DNA of 19,058 bases from Tessaracoccus flavescens (GTDB taxonomy: Bacteria > Actinomycetota > Actinomycetes > Propionibacteriales > Propionibacteriaceae), in NCBI GenBank assembly GCA_020741375.1, contig DYZF01000032.1, positions 1 to 19,058 of the forward strand, read 5' to 3'. The notes beneath the pieces are model-generated. The model was not told the DNA's origin. It made no database searches and worked only from the letters and a program-made list of their open reading frames with translations. Shown here in pieces: positions 5,631 through 12,900 of the stretch (within the stretch, counting starts at the first letter, position 1; the number at the start of each line of letters is the position of its first letter). The translations under genes and the position numbers were made by a program.

Positions 5631-7421
5631 GTGCTTCCGGACAAACGAACCTATTCTCTGGCCCCAGCACACCCTCGCCGCCCGCACGTGTTGCGCTTCC
5701 TCCCTTACATCAAGCCATTCTGGAAGCAGTTCGCGCTGTCCTTCGCGATGAGCCCGCTGGGTGTGCTGGCGAGCGTCACCATCCCCGTGCTGCTCGGCCA
5801 GATCGTCGACGGCCCCATCCGCGACCGCGATCTCCGCGGCGTGCTGTGGTTCTCCTTCCTCATCCTGCTGGTCGGCTCGGCCGAAGCGATCATCTCGCTG
5901 ATCCGCCGCTGGATCATGTCGCGGGCCACCTCACACATCGAGACCGACATCCGCCTCGATCTCTTCGACCAGTTGCAGCGGCTCCCGATGGGCTTCCACA
6001 AGTCGTGGGAATCGGGCCAGTTGCTGTCGCGCGTGATGAGCGACCTCGGCCTCCTGCGCCGTTTCATGTCGTTCGGCATGGTCATGCTGTTCATGAGCGC
6101 GCTGCACATCGTCGTCGTCCTCGCGATCATGATCGTCACTCTGTGGCAGGTGGGCCTCGCGGTGCTGGTGCTCGTGATCCCCGTCGTCATCGCCGTGGTG
6201 TACCTCCTCAGCAAGTTCGGCCCGTTGTCGCGCCGCCTGCAGGACGAGACCGGCGACGCCGCGTCGTCTGCCGAGGAATCACTGCACGGCGTGCGCGTCA
6301 TCCGCTCCTTCGGCCGCACCGCCTACGCCTTCGACAACTACGACGTCGACGCCCGCCGCCTCCGCGACACGGCCGTGAAGCGCATGGATCTGGCCTCCAT
6401 CCTCTGGACGCTGCTAGAGGTGTTTCCGACGGTGCTGCTGCTCGTGGTGCTGTTGGGCGTCGGCCTCGGCGTCAACGCCGGCCAGCTGAGCCTCGGCGAC
6501 GCCGTCACCTTCGTCACGCTGCTGCTGTCGCTCTCCTGGCCGGTGGGCGGGCTCGGTTTCCTGCTCTCGTTCGCGCGCGAGGCCGCAACGGCCGCCGACC
6601 GCGTGGTTGAAGTGTTCGACGCCCCCGTCACGATCCAGTCCGGCGAGCAGCGCATCGCCGATCCCCGCGGAGAGCTCGTCCTGCGCGACGTCACGTACCA
6701 ATTCGACGACGCCGCCACCCCGACGCTGTCCGGCCTCAACCTGCACATCCAGCCGGGGGAGACGGTGGCTCTGGTGGGCGGCACCGGCTCCGGCAAATCG
6801 ACGCTGGTCTCGCTCATCCCGCGCCTCGTCGACGTCACCGGCGGTCAGATCCTCCTCGACGGCGTCGACCTGCGCGATCTCGATCTCAGCCAACTGCGCA
6901 GCCTCATCGGCACTGCCTTCGAGGATCCGATCCTGTTCTCCATGTCCGCGCGCGAAAACCTCACGCTGGGCCGCCCCGAGGCCACCGAGGAGGAGATCGC
7001 CGAGGCGGTCCGCGTCGCCCGCGCCGAGTTCGTCTACGACCTCCCCTGGGGGCTCGACACCCGCCTCGGCGAACAGGGCCTCAGCCTGTCCGGCGGCCAA
7101 CGGCAGCGCCTGGCGCTCGCCCGCGCAATCCTCGTGAAGCCGCGCGTTCTGGTGCTCGACGACACCCTCAGCGCGCTCGACATCCACACCGAGGCCGAGG
7201 TGGAAGAGGCGCTCAAGTCCACGCTCGTGGGCGTGACGGGCATCGTCGTGGCCCACCGCGCGTCGACGGTGCTCCTCGCGGACCGGGTGGCGGTGCTCGT
7301 CGAGGGCGAGATCGCCCACACCGGCACCCACGCAGACCTGCTGGCGACCGTTCCGGAGTACCGCGAACTGCTGTCGGCCGACTACAACATCGACGCAGAC
7401 CTGGGAGGTGAGCAGCGATGA
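5631..7421 (+). CDS. ABC exporter half-transporter, degenerate-site subunit
   Basis: A 596-residue fusion of a six-helix type-1 exporter membrane domain (about 25-325) and an ATP-binding domain (about 345-580). Seen: Walker A GGTGSGKST (383-391), signature LSGGQ (486-490), Walker B VLVLD (506-510) and switch His542. Two catalytic features are altered: the residue after Walker B, normally the catalytic Glu, is Asp511, and the Q-loop position reads AFEDP (Glu431) instead of Gln. These are the changes found in the non-hydrolysing site of heterodimeric exporters such as TM287/288, BmrCD and TmrAB. The GTG at 5631 is taken as start because a -10-like TAGGGT ends 6 bases upstream. The stop overlaps the partner's ATG (ATGA), so the two are translationally coupled. 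The cargo (drug, lipid or peptide) cannot be read from sequence. Confidence 0.92.
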   Translation: MLPDKRTYSLAPAHPRRPHVLRFLPYIKPFWKQFALSFAMSPLGVLASVTIPVLLGQIVDGPIRDRDLRGVLWFSFLILLVGSAEAIISLIRRWIMSRATSHIETDIRLDLFDQLQRLPMGFHKSWESGQLLSRVMSDLGLLRRFMSFGMVMLFMSALHIVVVLAIMIVTLWQVGLAVLVLVIPVVIAVVYLLSKFGPLSRRLQDETGDAASSAEESLHGVRVIRSFGRTAYAFDNYDVDARRLRDTAVKRMDLASILWTLLEVFPTVLLLVVLLGVGLGVNAGQLSLGDAVTFVTLLLSLSWPVGGLGFLLSFAREAATAADRVVEVFDAPVTIQSGEQRIADPRGELVLRDVTYQFDDAATPTLSGLNLHIQPGETVALVGGTGSGKSTLVSLIPRLVDVTGGQILLDGVDLRDLDLSQLRSLIGTAFEDPILFSMSARENLTLGRPEATEEEIAEAVRVARAEFVYDLPWGLDTRLGEQGLSLSGGQRQRLALARAILVKPRVLVLDDTLSALDIHTEAEVEEALKSTLVGVTGIVVAHRASTVLLADRVAVLVEGEIAHTGTHADLLATVPEYRELLSADYNIDADLGGEQR

Positions 7422-9241
7422 CCGATCAGAACACCAACGACGCCAACGCCCAGTGGCGCGGCGTGAAGCAAGAGATTGCGGAGGAGACCGACGCCACCGT
7501 GGCGCTCCGCGCGCCCAGCCGTCGGCTCTTGGCCGCCTTGGTGAAGCCGCACCGTCGGATCCTCATCGCGCTCGTCGCGATCGTGGTCGCGGAGGCTGCC
7601 GCTCGGCTCGTCGTGCCCGTACTCGTGCAGCGCATCCTCGATCACGGTCTCGTCGGCCCCGACGCCTCCGACGTGCTCTTCCCGACGCTCGGGATCATGC
7701 TCGCGGCGATCGTCGTGCAGACCATCGCCCGCGTGGCCTTCGTGCGGATCTCGGGCCGCGTCGGCAACAAGATCCTGCTGGACCTGCGTCGTCGCCTGTT
7801 CAAGCAGTTCCAGCGGCTCAGCATCGGCTTCCACGACAAGTACACGTCCGGCCGCGCAGTCTCCCGCATGACCAGCGACGTGGAGGCGGTGCAGGAGTTG
7901 GTGGTGCAAGGCCTCGACGTCGTCATCATCGCCGTCCTGACCATCGTCGGCTCGTCGATCCTGATGCTGACGCTCGACTGGCGATTAGCGCTCGTCGCGT
8001 TCTTCTCCTACATCCTGCTGTTCTTCCTCATGCGTTGGTTCGCGCGCGCCTCCACTCGGGCGTTCCGCGTGGTGCGGACTAAGTCGGCCATCGTCATCGT
8101 CCAGTTCATCGAGACGATGACCGGCATCAAGGCCGTTCAGGCGTTCCGCCGCGAGCCGCGCTCGATGCAGATCTTCGAGGACGTCGCCACCTCCTACCGC
8201 GATTCCAACGTGCGCGCCATGCGTGTCTTCGCTCGCGGCATGCCCGGCATCCAGTTCATTGGCAACCTGGGCATCGTGCTGGTGGTGCTCGCGGGCGGCA
8301 TCCTGGCCGTCGGCGGCACTGTCTCCGTCGGCACCATGGCCGCGTTCGTGCTTTATCTGCGCATGTTCTTCGACCCGATGCAGGATCTCAGCCAGTTCGT
8401 CTCCACGCTGCAGTCCGCGCTGACGGCGCTGGAGAAGGTGTCCAGCGTGATGGCCGAAGAGCCGGATGTCGCGGACCCGGAGAACCCCACGCCGCTGCCG
8501 GTGGCGCAGGGCCGGATCACGTTCGACGGCGTCGAGTTCGAGTACGTCGAGGGCAAGACCGTCCTGCCCGGCCTGTCTCTGGACCTCGACGCGGGAAAGA
8601 CGGTGGCCCTCGTCGGCACCACGGGCGCCGGCAAGACCACCATCGCCAAGCTCATCGCCCGCTTCTACGATCCGCAAGCTGGCACCGTCTCGCTCGACGG
8701 CATCGACCTGCGGGATCTCGACGACGACACGCTGCGCCGGCACGTCACGCTCCTGACTCAGGAGAACTTCATCTTCGCCGGCTCGATCGCCGACAACATC
8801 CGCTTCGGCAAGCCCGACGCCACGGATGAGGAGGTGGTGGCCGCGGCGACCGCCGTCGGCGCCCACACCTTCATCCAAGACATGCCCGCCGGCTTCGAGA
8901 CCGACACCGGCAAGCGCGGTTCGCGGCTGTCCGCTGGCCAGCGGCAGCTGGTGGCGTTCGCCCGAGTTGTGCTGGCCGATCCCAAGGTGCTGATCCTCGA
9001 CGAGGCCACCAGTTCTCTGGACATCCCGACGGAACGCTTGGTGCAGAAGGCCCTGTCGACGATCCTCGCCGACCGTACGGCCATCATCATCGCCCACCGC
9101 CTGTCCACCGTCGAGATCGCCGACCGAGTGCTGGTGCTCCAGCACGGTGAGGTGGTTGAGGACGGACGGCCGTCGGAGCTCGTCGGGGGAGAGGGTCGCT
9201 ACGCGGACCTGCACCGTGCGTGGCTGGCTTCGCTGGCCTGA
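7418..9241 (+). CDS. ABC exporter half-transporter, catalytic-site subunit
   Basis: A 607-residue partner of the preceding gene: about 30 polar N-terminal residues, a six-helix membrane domain (about 45-340) and an ATP-binding domain (about 365-600). Seen: Walker A GTTGAGKTT (400-408), Q-loop Gln448 in LLTQEN, signature LSAGQ (504-508), Walker B LILDE with catalytic Glu529, and switch His560. It therefore has a complete hydrolytic Walker site but a changed signature (Ala for the first Gly of LSGGQ), complementary to the defects in its partner. GGGAGGTGA ends 5 bases before the ATG at 7418, and the start overlaps the partner's stop by 4 bases. The two products should form one asymmetric exporter in the cytoplasmic membrane. 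Nothing nearby names the substrate; murB and the wall hydrolase are close but face a different transcript. Confidence 0.92.
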   Translation: MTDQNTNDANAQWRGVKQEIAEETDATVALRAPSRRLLAALVKPHRRILIALVAIVVAEAAARLVVPVLVQRILDHGLVGPDASDVLFPTLGIMLAAIVVQTIARVAFVRISGRVGNKILLDLRRRLFKQFQRLSIGFHDKYTSGRAVSRMTSDVEAVQELVVQGLDVVIIAVLTIVGSSILMLTLDWRLALVAFFSYILLFFLMRWFARASTRAFRVVRTKSAIVIVQFIETMTGIKAVQAFRREPRSMQIFEDVATSYRDSNVRAMRVFARGMPGIQFIGNLGIVLVVLAGGILAVGGTVSVGTMAAFVLYLRMFFDPMQDLSQFVSTLQSALTALEKVSSVMAEEPDVADPENPTPLPVAQGRITFDGVEFEYVEGKTVLPGLSLDLDAGKTVALVGTTGAGKTTIAKLIARFYDPQAGTVSLDGIDLRDLDDDTLRRHVTLLTQENFIFAGSIADNIRFGKPDATDEEVVAAATAVGAHTFIQDMPAGFETDTGKRGSRLSAGQRQLVAFARVVLADPKVLILDEATSSLDIPTERLVQKALSTILADRTAIIIAHRLSTVEIADRVLVLQHGEVVEDGRPSELVGGEGRYADLHRAWLASLA

Positions 9242-9252
9242 GCGGATGTGCG

Positions 9253-9276
9253 TTGACGGGGAAAACCGCCTATAGT
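9253..9276 (+). promoter_or_regulatory. possible promoter of tRNA-Trp
   Basis: TATAGT at 9271-9276 is a very good -10 box, 75 bases before mature tRNA-Trp. TTGACG at 9253-9258 looks like a -35 box, but only 12 bases separate them, too short for a standard sigma-70 promoter. The -10 may be used with a weak -35 farther left. The rest of the 110-base gap (9242-9351) contains a short hairpin around 9307-9334 and nothing else I recognise. Confidence 0.4.
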
Positions 9277-9351
9277 TGGTGGAACCGGTACAAGTTGCCA
9301 AGGTCGGAGCGTGCTCAAAATCGCTTCACGCCTCGGTGATCCAACCGCCAA

Positions 9352-9424
<73 letters not shown>

Positions 9425-9431
9425 CTAGGTA

Positions 9432-9495
9432 GCCACTCACAAAAGTGGCCGCCTCGCACGCCTGCCAGCCGCTCGGCTGGTGAGGCATTTTGTTT
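9432..9495 (+). terminator. hairpins between tRNA-Trp and secE, terminator-like
   Basis: Two hairpins follow tRNA-Trp. The first is GCCACT/AGTGGC (9432-9449, loop CACAAA). The second has an inner stem CCAGCC/GGCTGG (9465-9480, loop GCTC) and an outer GCCTC/GAGGC (9451-9455 with 9482-9486), followed by ATTTTGTTT. The second resembles an intrinsic terminator and would partly or fully separate tRNA-Trp from secE. If so, secE needs its own promoter, or read-through occurs. Confidence 0.65.
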
Positions 9496-9517
9496 GTAGA
9501 GCGAAGGGAACACCAGC

Positions 9518-10105
9518 GTGAGCGACAAGTCGCGCGACGCGGAGCCGACTCACGACGATCTCGTGTCCGGCGAACCCGACGCCAACCTGCCTGAGGATCC
9601 CGCCACCGAGCCCGTCGTCGACGGCGACGAGCACGCGGAAATCCTCGCCGGCGACCCGGTTGAAGGCGATGTCGAGATCGAGGATCCCGACGCGCTGGCC
9701 GAGGCCGAGGCCGACGTCATGGAGATGGTCGAGGACGAGACCGTCGTCGACGACGACGATGCCACCATCGCCGAGATGGAGCAGCAGTTCGACTCCACAG
9801 ACTCCACGGATGTCGCGGTGCCGGCCATCGTGCGCAAGACCGCCAAGGCCCCCGTCAAGAAGTCAGCTCCGACGAAGCGCCGCAAGGACGCCGTCGTCGA
9901 GGACGAAGACCACTACAAGGCAAGCAACCCGATCGAGTTTGCGAAGCAGTCCGGCGCGGAACTGAAGAAGGTCGTGTGGCCCACCTGGCCGCAGCTGGTC
10001 ACCATGTTCTTCGCCGTCTTGATCTTCGTGATCATCATCATCGCGATCGTGGGCGGGCTGGACGCACTGTTCACCTGGATCCTGCTGACGCTGTTTGGGA
10101 ACTAA
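9518..10105 (+). CDS. secE: preprotein translocase subunit SecE with long acidic N-terminal extension
   Basis: A 195-residue protein whose last 65 residues are a single-span SecE. The conserved amphipathic segment NPIEFAKQSGAELKKVVWPT (137-156) is followed by one membrane helix (about 160-182) and a short tail. SecE clamps the SecY channel of the protein export machinery. Residues 1-98 are very acidic and low in complexity, and 107-123 form a lysine/arginine-rich stretch (KTAKAPVKKSAPTKRRK). Minimal SecE proteins are around 60 residues, so two thirds of this protein is extension; such extensions are known in actinobacteria but vary in length. The start is GTG at 9518, with GAAGGGA 8 bases before it. 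nusG follows after 5 bases. Confidence 0.93.
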   Translation: MSDKSRDAEPTHDDLVSGEPDANLPEDPATEPVVDGDEHAEILAGDPVEGDVEIEDPDALAEAEADVMEMVEDETVVDDDDATIAEMEQQFDSTDSTDVAVPAIVRKTAKAPVKKSAPTKRRKDAVVEDEDHYKASNPIEFAKQSGAELKKVVWPTWPQLVTMFFAVLIFVIIIIAIVGGLDALFTWILLTLFGN

Positions 10106-10110
10106 GGGAT

Positions 10111-10917
10111 ATGACTGACAACACTGAATTTGAGATTGATCTGGGCGCCATCGAGACGCCAGAGTCCGACGACGTTGAAATCGACCTTGGTCTCCTCTCC
10201 GACGACGACGCCACCGAATCCGCCGACGACGTCGAGCTGACGCTCGACTCCGAGGATGAGGCCGACGACGCCACCGAGGCTCAGGCCGAGGACGGCGACG
10301 ACGCCGTGGCCACCGCCCTCGAGAACCTCCGCGAGGAGCTCGAGAGCAAGTTCGGCGAGTGGTACGTGATCCACACCTACTCCGGCATGGAGAACCGGGT
10401 GAAGCAGAACGTGGATTCGCGCGCCGTCACCCTCAACATGGAGGACTACATCTTCGAGACCGTGGTTCCCACCGAAGAGGTCGTCGAGATCCGCAACAAC
10501 ACCAAGAAGACCGTGACCCGCTGCGTCCTGCCGGGCTACGTCTTGGTGCGCATGGAGCTCAACGACGATTCGTGGAGCACCGTCCGCCAGACCCCGTCGG
10601 TGACCGGCTTCGTCGGTCAGGGCACCCAGCCCGTGCCGCTGTCGATCGACGAGGTCGTCCACATGCTCACTCCTTCCGTGATCGCCAAGGTCAACGCCGA
10701 ACAGGCGGGCGCCGCCGTGGCACGGAAGAAGAAGGTCGAAGTTGTCGACTTCTCTGTCGGCGACTCCGTCATGGTGACCGACGGCCCCTTCACCGGGGTG
10801 CACGCCACGATCACCGAAATCAACGCCAACACTCAGCGACTCCGCGCTCTGGTCGAGATCCTCGGCCGCGAGACCCCGGTCGACTTGGAATTTAAGCAAG
10901 TCGAGAAGGTCGTCTAA
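10111..10917 (+). CDS. nusG: transcription termination/antitermination protein NusG with acidic N-terminal extension
   Basis: A 268-residue NusG, which binds RNA polymerase during elongation and links it to Rho or the ribosome. Residues 1-81 are an acidic tail. The NGN domain starts at GEWYVIHTYSGMENRVKQN (82-100) and includes LPGYVLVRMEL (140-150) and TPSVTGFVG (161-169). The KOW domain covers about 213-268, with VGDSVMVTDGPFTG (216-229). E. coli NusG has 181 residues, so the extra length is almost all in the N-terminal tail, which contains the phrase EIDLG twice (8-12 and 23-27). I chose the ATG at 10111; an upstream in-frame reading would lie inside secE. The 5-base gap to secE (GGGAT) indicates one operon. 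Confidence 0.95.
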   Translation: MTDNTEFEIDLGAIETPESDDVEIDLGLLSDDDATESADDVELTLDSEDEADDATEAQAEDGDDAVATALENLREELESKFGEWYVIHTYSGMENRVKQNVDSRAVTLNMEDYIFETVVPTEEVVEIRNNTKKTVTRCVLPGYVLVRMELNDDSWSTVRQTPSVTGFVGQGTQPVPLSIDEVVHMLTPSVIAKVNAEQAGAAVARKKKVEVVDFSVGDSVMVTDGPFTGVHATITEINANTQRLRALVEILGRETPVDLEFKQVEKVV

Positions 10918-10930
10918 GATAGTGCGTTGC

Positions 10931-10944
10931 GCCGCTTCGGCGGC
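10931..10944 (+). other. short GC hairpin in the nusG-rplK gap
   Basis: GCCGC/GCGGC with a TTCG tetraloop lies 13 bases past the nusG stop. There is no T tract. It may stabilise or help process the secE-nusG-rplK-rplA transcript, or be an attenuation point. No function is shown. Confidence 0.4.
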
Positions 10945-10974
10945 ACATCCATCCACCAGGTAAAGGACCCACCC

Positions 10975-11403
10975 ATGCCTCCCAAGAAGAAGGTATCGGC
11001 GATCGTCAAGATCGCCCTGCAAGCCGGTGCAGCTACCCCGGCGCCGCCCGTCGGTACCGCTCTCGGTCCGCACGGCGTCAACATGATGGAATTCGTCAAG
11101 GCCTACAACGCCCAGACCGAATCCCAGCGTGGCAATGTCATCCCCGTCGAGATCACCATCTACGAGGACCGCACGTTCACGTTCATCACCAAGACTCCGC
11201 CGGCTGCTGAGCTCATCAAGAAGGCCGCAGGCCTGACGAGCGGCTCGGACAACCCGCTGAAGAACAAGGTTGGCAAGCTCACCAAGGACCAGGTCCGTGA
11301 GATCGCCGCCACCAAGCTGCCAGACCTCAATGCCAACGACATCGAGGCTGCCATGAAGATCGTCGAAGGCACCGCCCGCTCCATGGGCGTCACCACCGAC
11401 TGA
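10975..11403 (+). CDS. rplK: 50S ribosomal protein L11
   Basis: A 142-residue L11, part of the GTPase-associated centre of the large subunit, where it binds 23S rRNA and is needed for the stringent response. The N-terminal domain has [20 protein letters not shown] and the proline pair in [16 protein letters not shown], the helix that thiopeptide antibiotics contact. The C-terminal rRNA-binding domain has [12 protein letters not shown] and ends in [12 protein letters not shown] chose the ATG at 10975 over an upstream in-frame start 16 codons earlier: the normal L11 N terminus begins there, and AAAGGA lies 7 bases upstream. It is 57 bases after nusG and 68 bases before rplA. Confidence 0.97.
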   Translation: MPPKKKVSAIVKIALQAGAATPAPPVGTALGPHGVNMMEFVKAYNAQTESQRGNVIPVEITIYEDRTFTFITKTPPAAELIKKAAGLTSGSDNPLKNKVGKLTKDQVREIAATKLPDLNANDIEAAMKIVEGTARSMGVTTD

Positions 11404-11427
11404 TCCACCCCCAATTCAACTCTGGGA

Positions 11428-11441
11428 GGGGAGTGCTCCCC
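11428..11441 (+). other. hairpin in the rplK-rplA gap
   Basis: GGGGA (11428-11432) pairs with TCCCC (11437-11441) around the loop GTGC. It is followed by CCAGAACTGG (11446-11455), a second small palindrome, just before the rplA ribosome site. In many bacteria L1 represses its own operon by binding its mRNA, but I cannot match a defined L1 site here. Confidence 0.35.
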
Positions 11442-11471
11442 ACACCAGAACTGGCTCAAGAAGGAACCAGC

Positions 11472-12173
11472 ATGAAGCACAGCAAGGCTTACAAGGGCGC
11501 AGCTGAGAAGCGCGTCGAAGCACAGGCTTACAGCCCCGAAGAGGCTCTCCGCCTGATCAAGGAGATGGCATCGGCCAAGTTCGACGAGACCATCGACGTC
11601 GCCGTCCGCTTGGGCGTCGATCCCCGTAAGGCAGACCAGATGGTCCGCGGCACGGTCAACCTTCCTCACGGCACTGGCAAGACGGCACGGGTCCTCGTCT
11701 TCGCCGCCGGTGACAAGGCTGACGCCGCGCGCGCCGCTGGCGCCGACGAGGTCGGCACCGACGAACTGATCGAGAAGGTGGCCGGCGGCTACCTCGACTT
11801 CGACGCCGTCGTCGCCACCCCGGATCTCATGGGCAAGGTCGGCCGTCTGGGCCGCGTCCTCGGCCCCCGTGGCCTGATGCCGAACCCCAAGACCGGCACC
11901 GTCACCATGGACACCGCCAAGGCTGTCTCCGACATCAAGGGCGGCAAGATCGAGTTCCGCATCGACCGTCACGCGAACCTGCAGTTCGTCATCGGCAAGG
12001 CCTCCTTCACCCAGGAGCAGCTGGTCGACAACTACTTCGCCGTGCTCGACGAGATCCTGCGTCTCAAGCCCGCGTCGTCGAAGGGCCGCTACCTCCGCAA
12101 GATCGCGGTGTCGGCCACGATGAGCCCCAGCGTTCACATCGACAACGCTGCGCTCAAGCCGGCTGAGGCCTGA
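11472..12173 (+). CDS. rplA: 50S ribosomal protein L1
   Basis: A 233-residue L1, the mobile-stalk protein of the large subunit that helps release E-site tRNA; in many bacteria it also represses its own mRNA. Seen: [20 protein letters not shown], the PHGTGK loop, the [20 protein letters not shown] core (a highly conserved L1 motif, near 123-142), PNPKTGTV and IGKASF. Length is normal (E. coli 234). I chose the ATG at 11472, which gives the standard MKHSKAYK start and has AAGGA about 7 bases upstream; an in-frame start 13 codons earlier is not supported. A strong terminator follows, so rplA ends the secE-nusG-rplK-rplA transcript. Confidence 0.97.
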   Translation: MKHSKAYKGAAEKRVEAQAYSPEEALRLIKEMASAKFDETIDVAVRLGVDPRKADQMVRGTVNLPHGTGKTARVLVFAAGDKADAARAAGADEVGTDELIEKVAGGYLDFDAVVATPDLMGKVGRLGRVLGPRGLMPNPKTGTVTMDTAKAVSDIKGGKIEFRIDRHANLQFVIGKASFTQEQLVDNYFAVLDEILRLKPASSKGRYLRKIAVSATMSPSVHIDNAALKPAEA

Positions 12174-12193
12174 GTCTTCTAAAACTCACCAAC

Positions 12194-12235
12194 GCGTCTG
12201 GGCGGGAACCTTCGGGTTCTCGCCCAGACGCTTTT
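12194..12235 (+). terminator. strong intrinsic terminator after rplA
   Basis: A 17-bp stem (12194-12210 with 12215-12231) with a single G-U pair and a TTCG tetraloop, followed at once by TTTT. It is the strongest terminator in the window and closes the ribosomal protein operon. Confidence 0.95.
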
Positions 12236-12246
12236 CCATCGGCCGA

Positions 12247-12259
12247 TACAGTGACCGCG
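12247..12259 (+). promoter_or_regulatory. -10 box for a leaderless pcp mRNA
   Basis: TACAGT at 12247-12252 lies exactly 6 bases before the GTG at 12259, which would put the first transcribed base at the start codon. No ribosome binding site precedes the GTG. A -35 box would fall inside the rplA terminator stem and none is recognisable. Confidence 0.5.
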
Positions 12260-12900
12260 TGCGAGTTCTCATGACGGGCTTCGAGCCCTTCGGCGGCGAC
12301 GCCGTCAACGCCAGCGAGCAGGCTGTGCAGGGCTTGGCGCAGCGATGGGCGGACCGGACCATCGAGCTGCGGACGGCGATCCTGCCGGTGTCGTTCGACG
12401 GTGCCCCCGCGGCCCTCGCGGGCGCCATCGCCACCCACGAGCCAGACGTCGTCCTGTGCGTCGGCGAGGCCGGCGGTCGCGCGGCGATCACGCCGGAGCG
12501 CTTCGCCGTCAACGAGCGCAGCGCACGCATCCCGGACAATGACGGCCGGCAGCCCGACGGCGCGATCGACGAGGGCCCGCAGCGGCTCGAGGCGCGCGTC
12601 GACGTCGATTTCATCGCGGAGTCCATCAAGGCGGCGGGTGTGCCCGCGGAGGTGTCGGAGGACGCCGGGCGGTTCGTCTGCAACGCCACCTTCCACGCGG
12701 CCCTGACGGCCTTCGACGGCCCCGCCGGGTTCATCCACGTGCCCGCCGTGCGCGACTCCGGCCCCGCGCGCGTCGGAGCTGAGACCGACGGCGGCACCCC
12801 GGTCGAGGCGAGCCTCGGCATCGATGATCTGGTCGCTGGACTCGAGGCGGCCGTCCGCAGCCTGCTGGTATCAATGGGGCCATGGCCAGCATCGATCTGA
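12259..12900 (+). CDS. pcp: pyroglutamyl-peptidase I
   Basis: A 213-residue cytoplasmic cysteine peptidase of family C15 that removes N-terminal pyroglutamate from peptides. Seen: TGFEPFGG (6-13, with the usual Asn-x-S following at NAS), VGEAGGRAAITPERFAVN (68-85) with catalytic Glu80, RIPDNDG (90-96), the nucleophile motif GRFVCNATFH (137-146) with Cys141, and GFIHVP (157-162) with catalytic His160. The Cys/His/Glu triad is complete, so activity is expected. The length matches the family. The start is GTG at 12259, next to a -10-like box. The last 19 bases overlap the following gene. It may supply free amino acids from peptides, which fits the amino acid importer downstream, though that is on the other strand. 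Confidence 0.92.
   Translation: MRVLMTGFEPFGGDAVNASEQAVQGLAQRWADRTIELRTAILPVSFDGAPAALAGAIATHEPDVVLCVGEAGGRAAITPERFAVNERSARIPDNDGRQPDGAIDEGPQRLEARVDVDFIAESIKAAGVPAEVSEDAGRFVCNATFHAALTAFDGPAGFIHVPAVRDSGPARVGAETDGGTPVEASLGIDDLVAGLEAAVRSLLVSMGPWPASI

Noticed and set aside
5566..5670. A longer start for the amidohydrolase, at 5670
   Set aside because: The 35 added residues have no family similarity and would extend into the coding region of the divergent exporter gene.
7985..9301. A 438-codon open frame on the minus strand, opposite the second exporter gene
   Set aside because: Low-complexity translation with no motifs; it runs through the exporter coding region and into the gap. This is a typical shadow frame of high-GC DNA.
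9976..10110. An upstream in-frame start for nusG inside secE
   Set aside because: The added residues are a frame-shifted reading of secE; the ATG at 10111 gives a sensible tail and normal operon spacing.
10915..10920. TAAGAT at the nusG stop as a -10 box for rplK-rplA
   Set aside because: The nearest TTG-type -35 candidate (10885-10890) is 24 bases away, too far, so I do not call a promoter.
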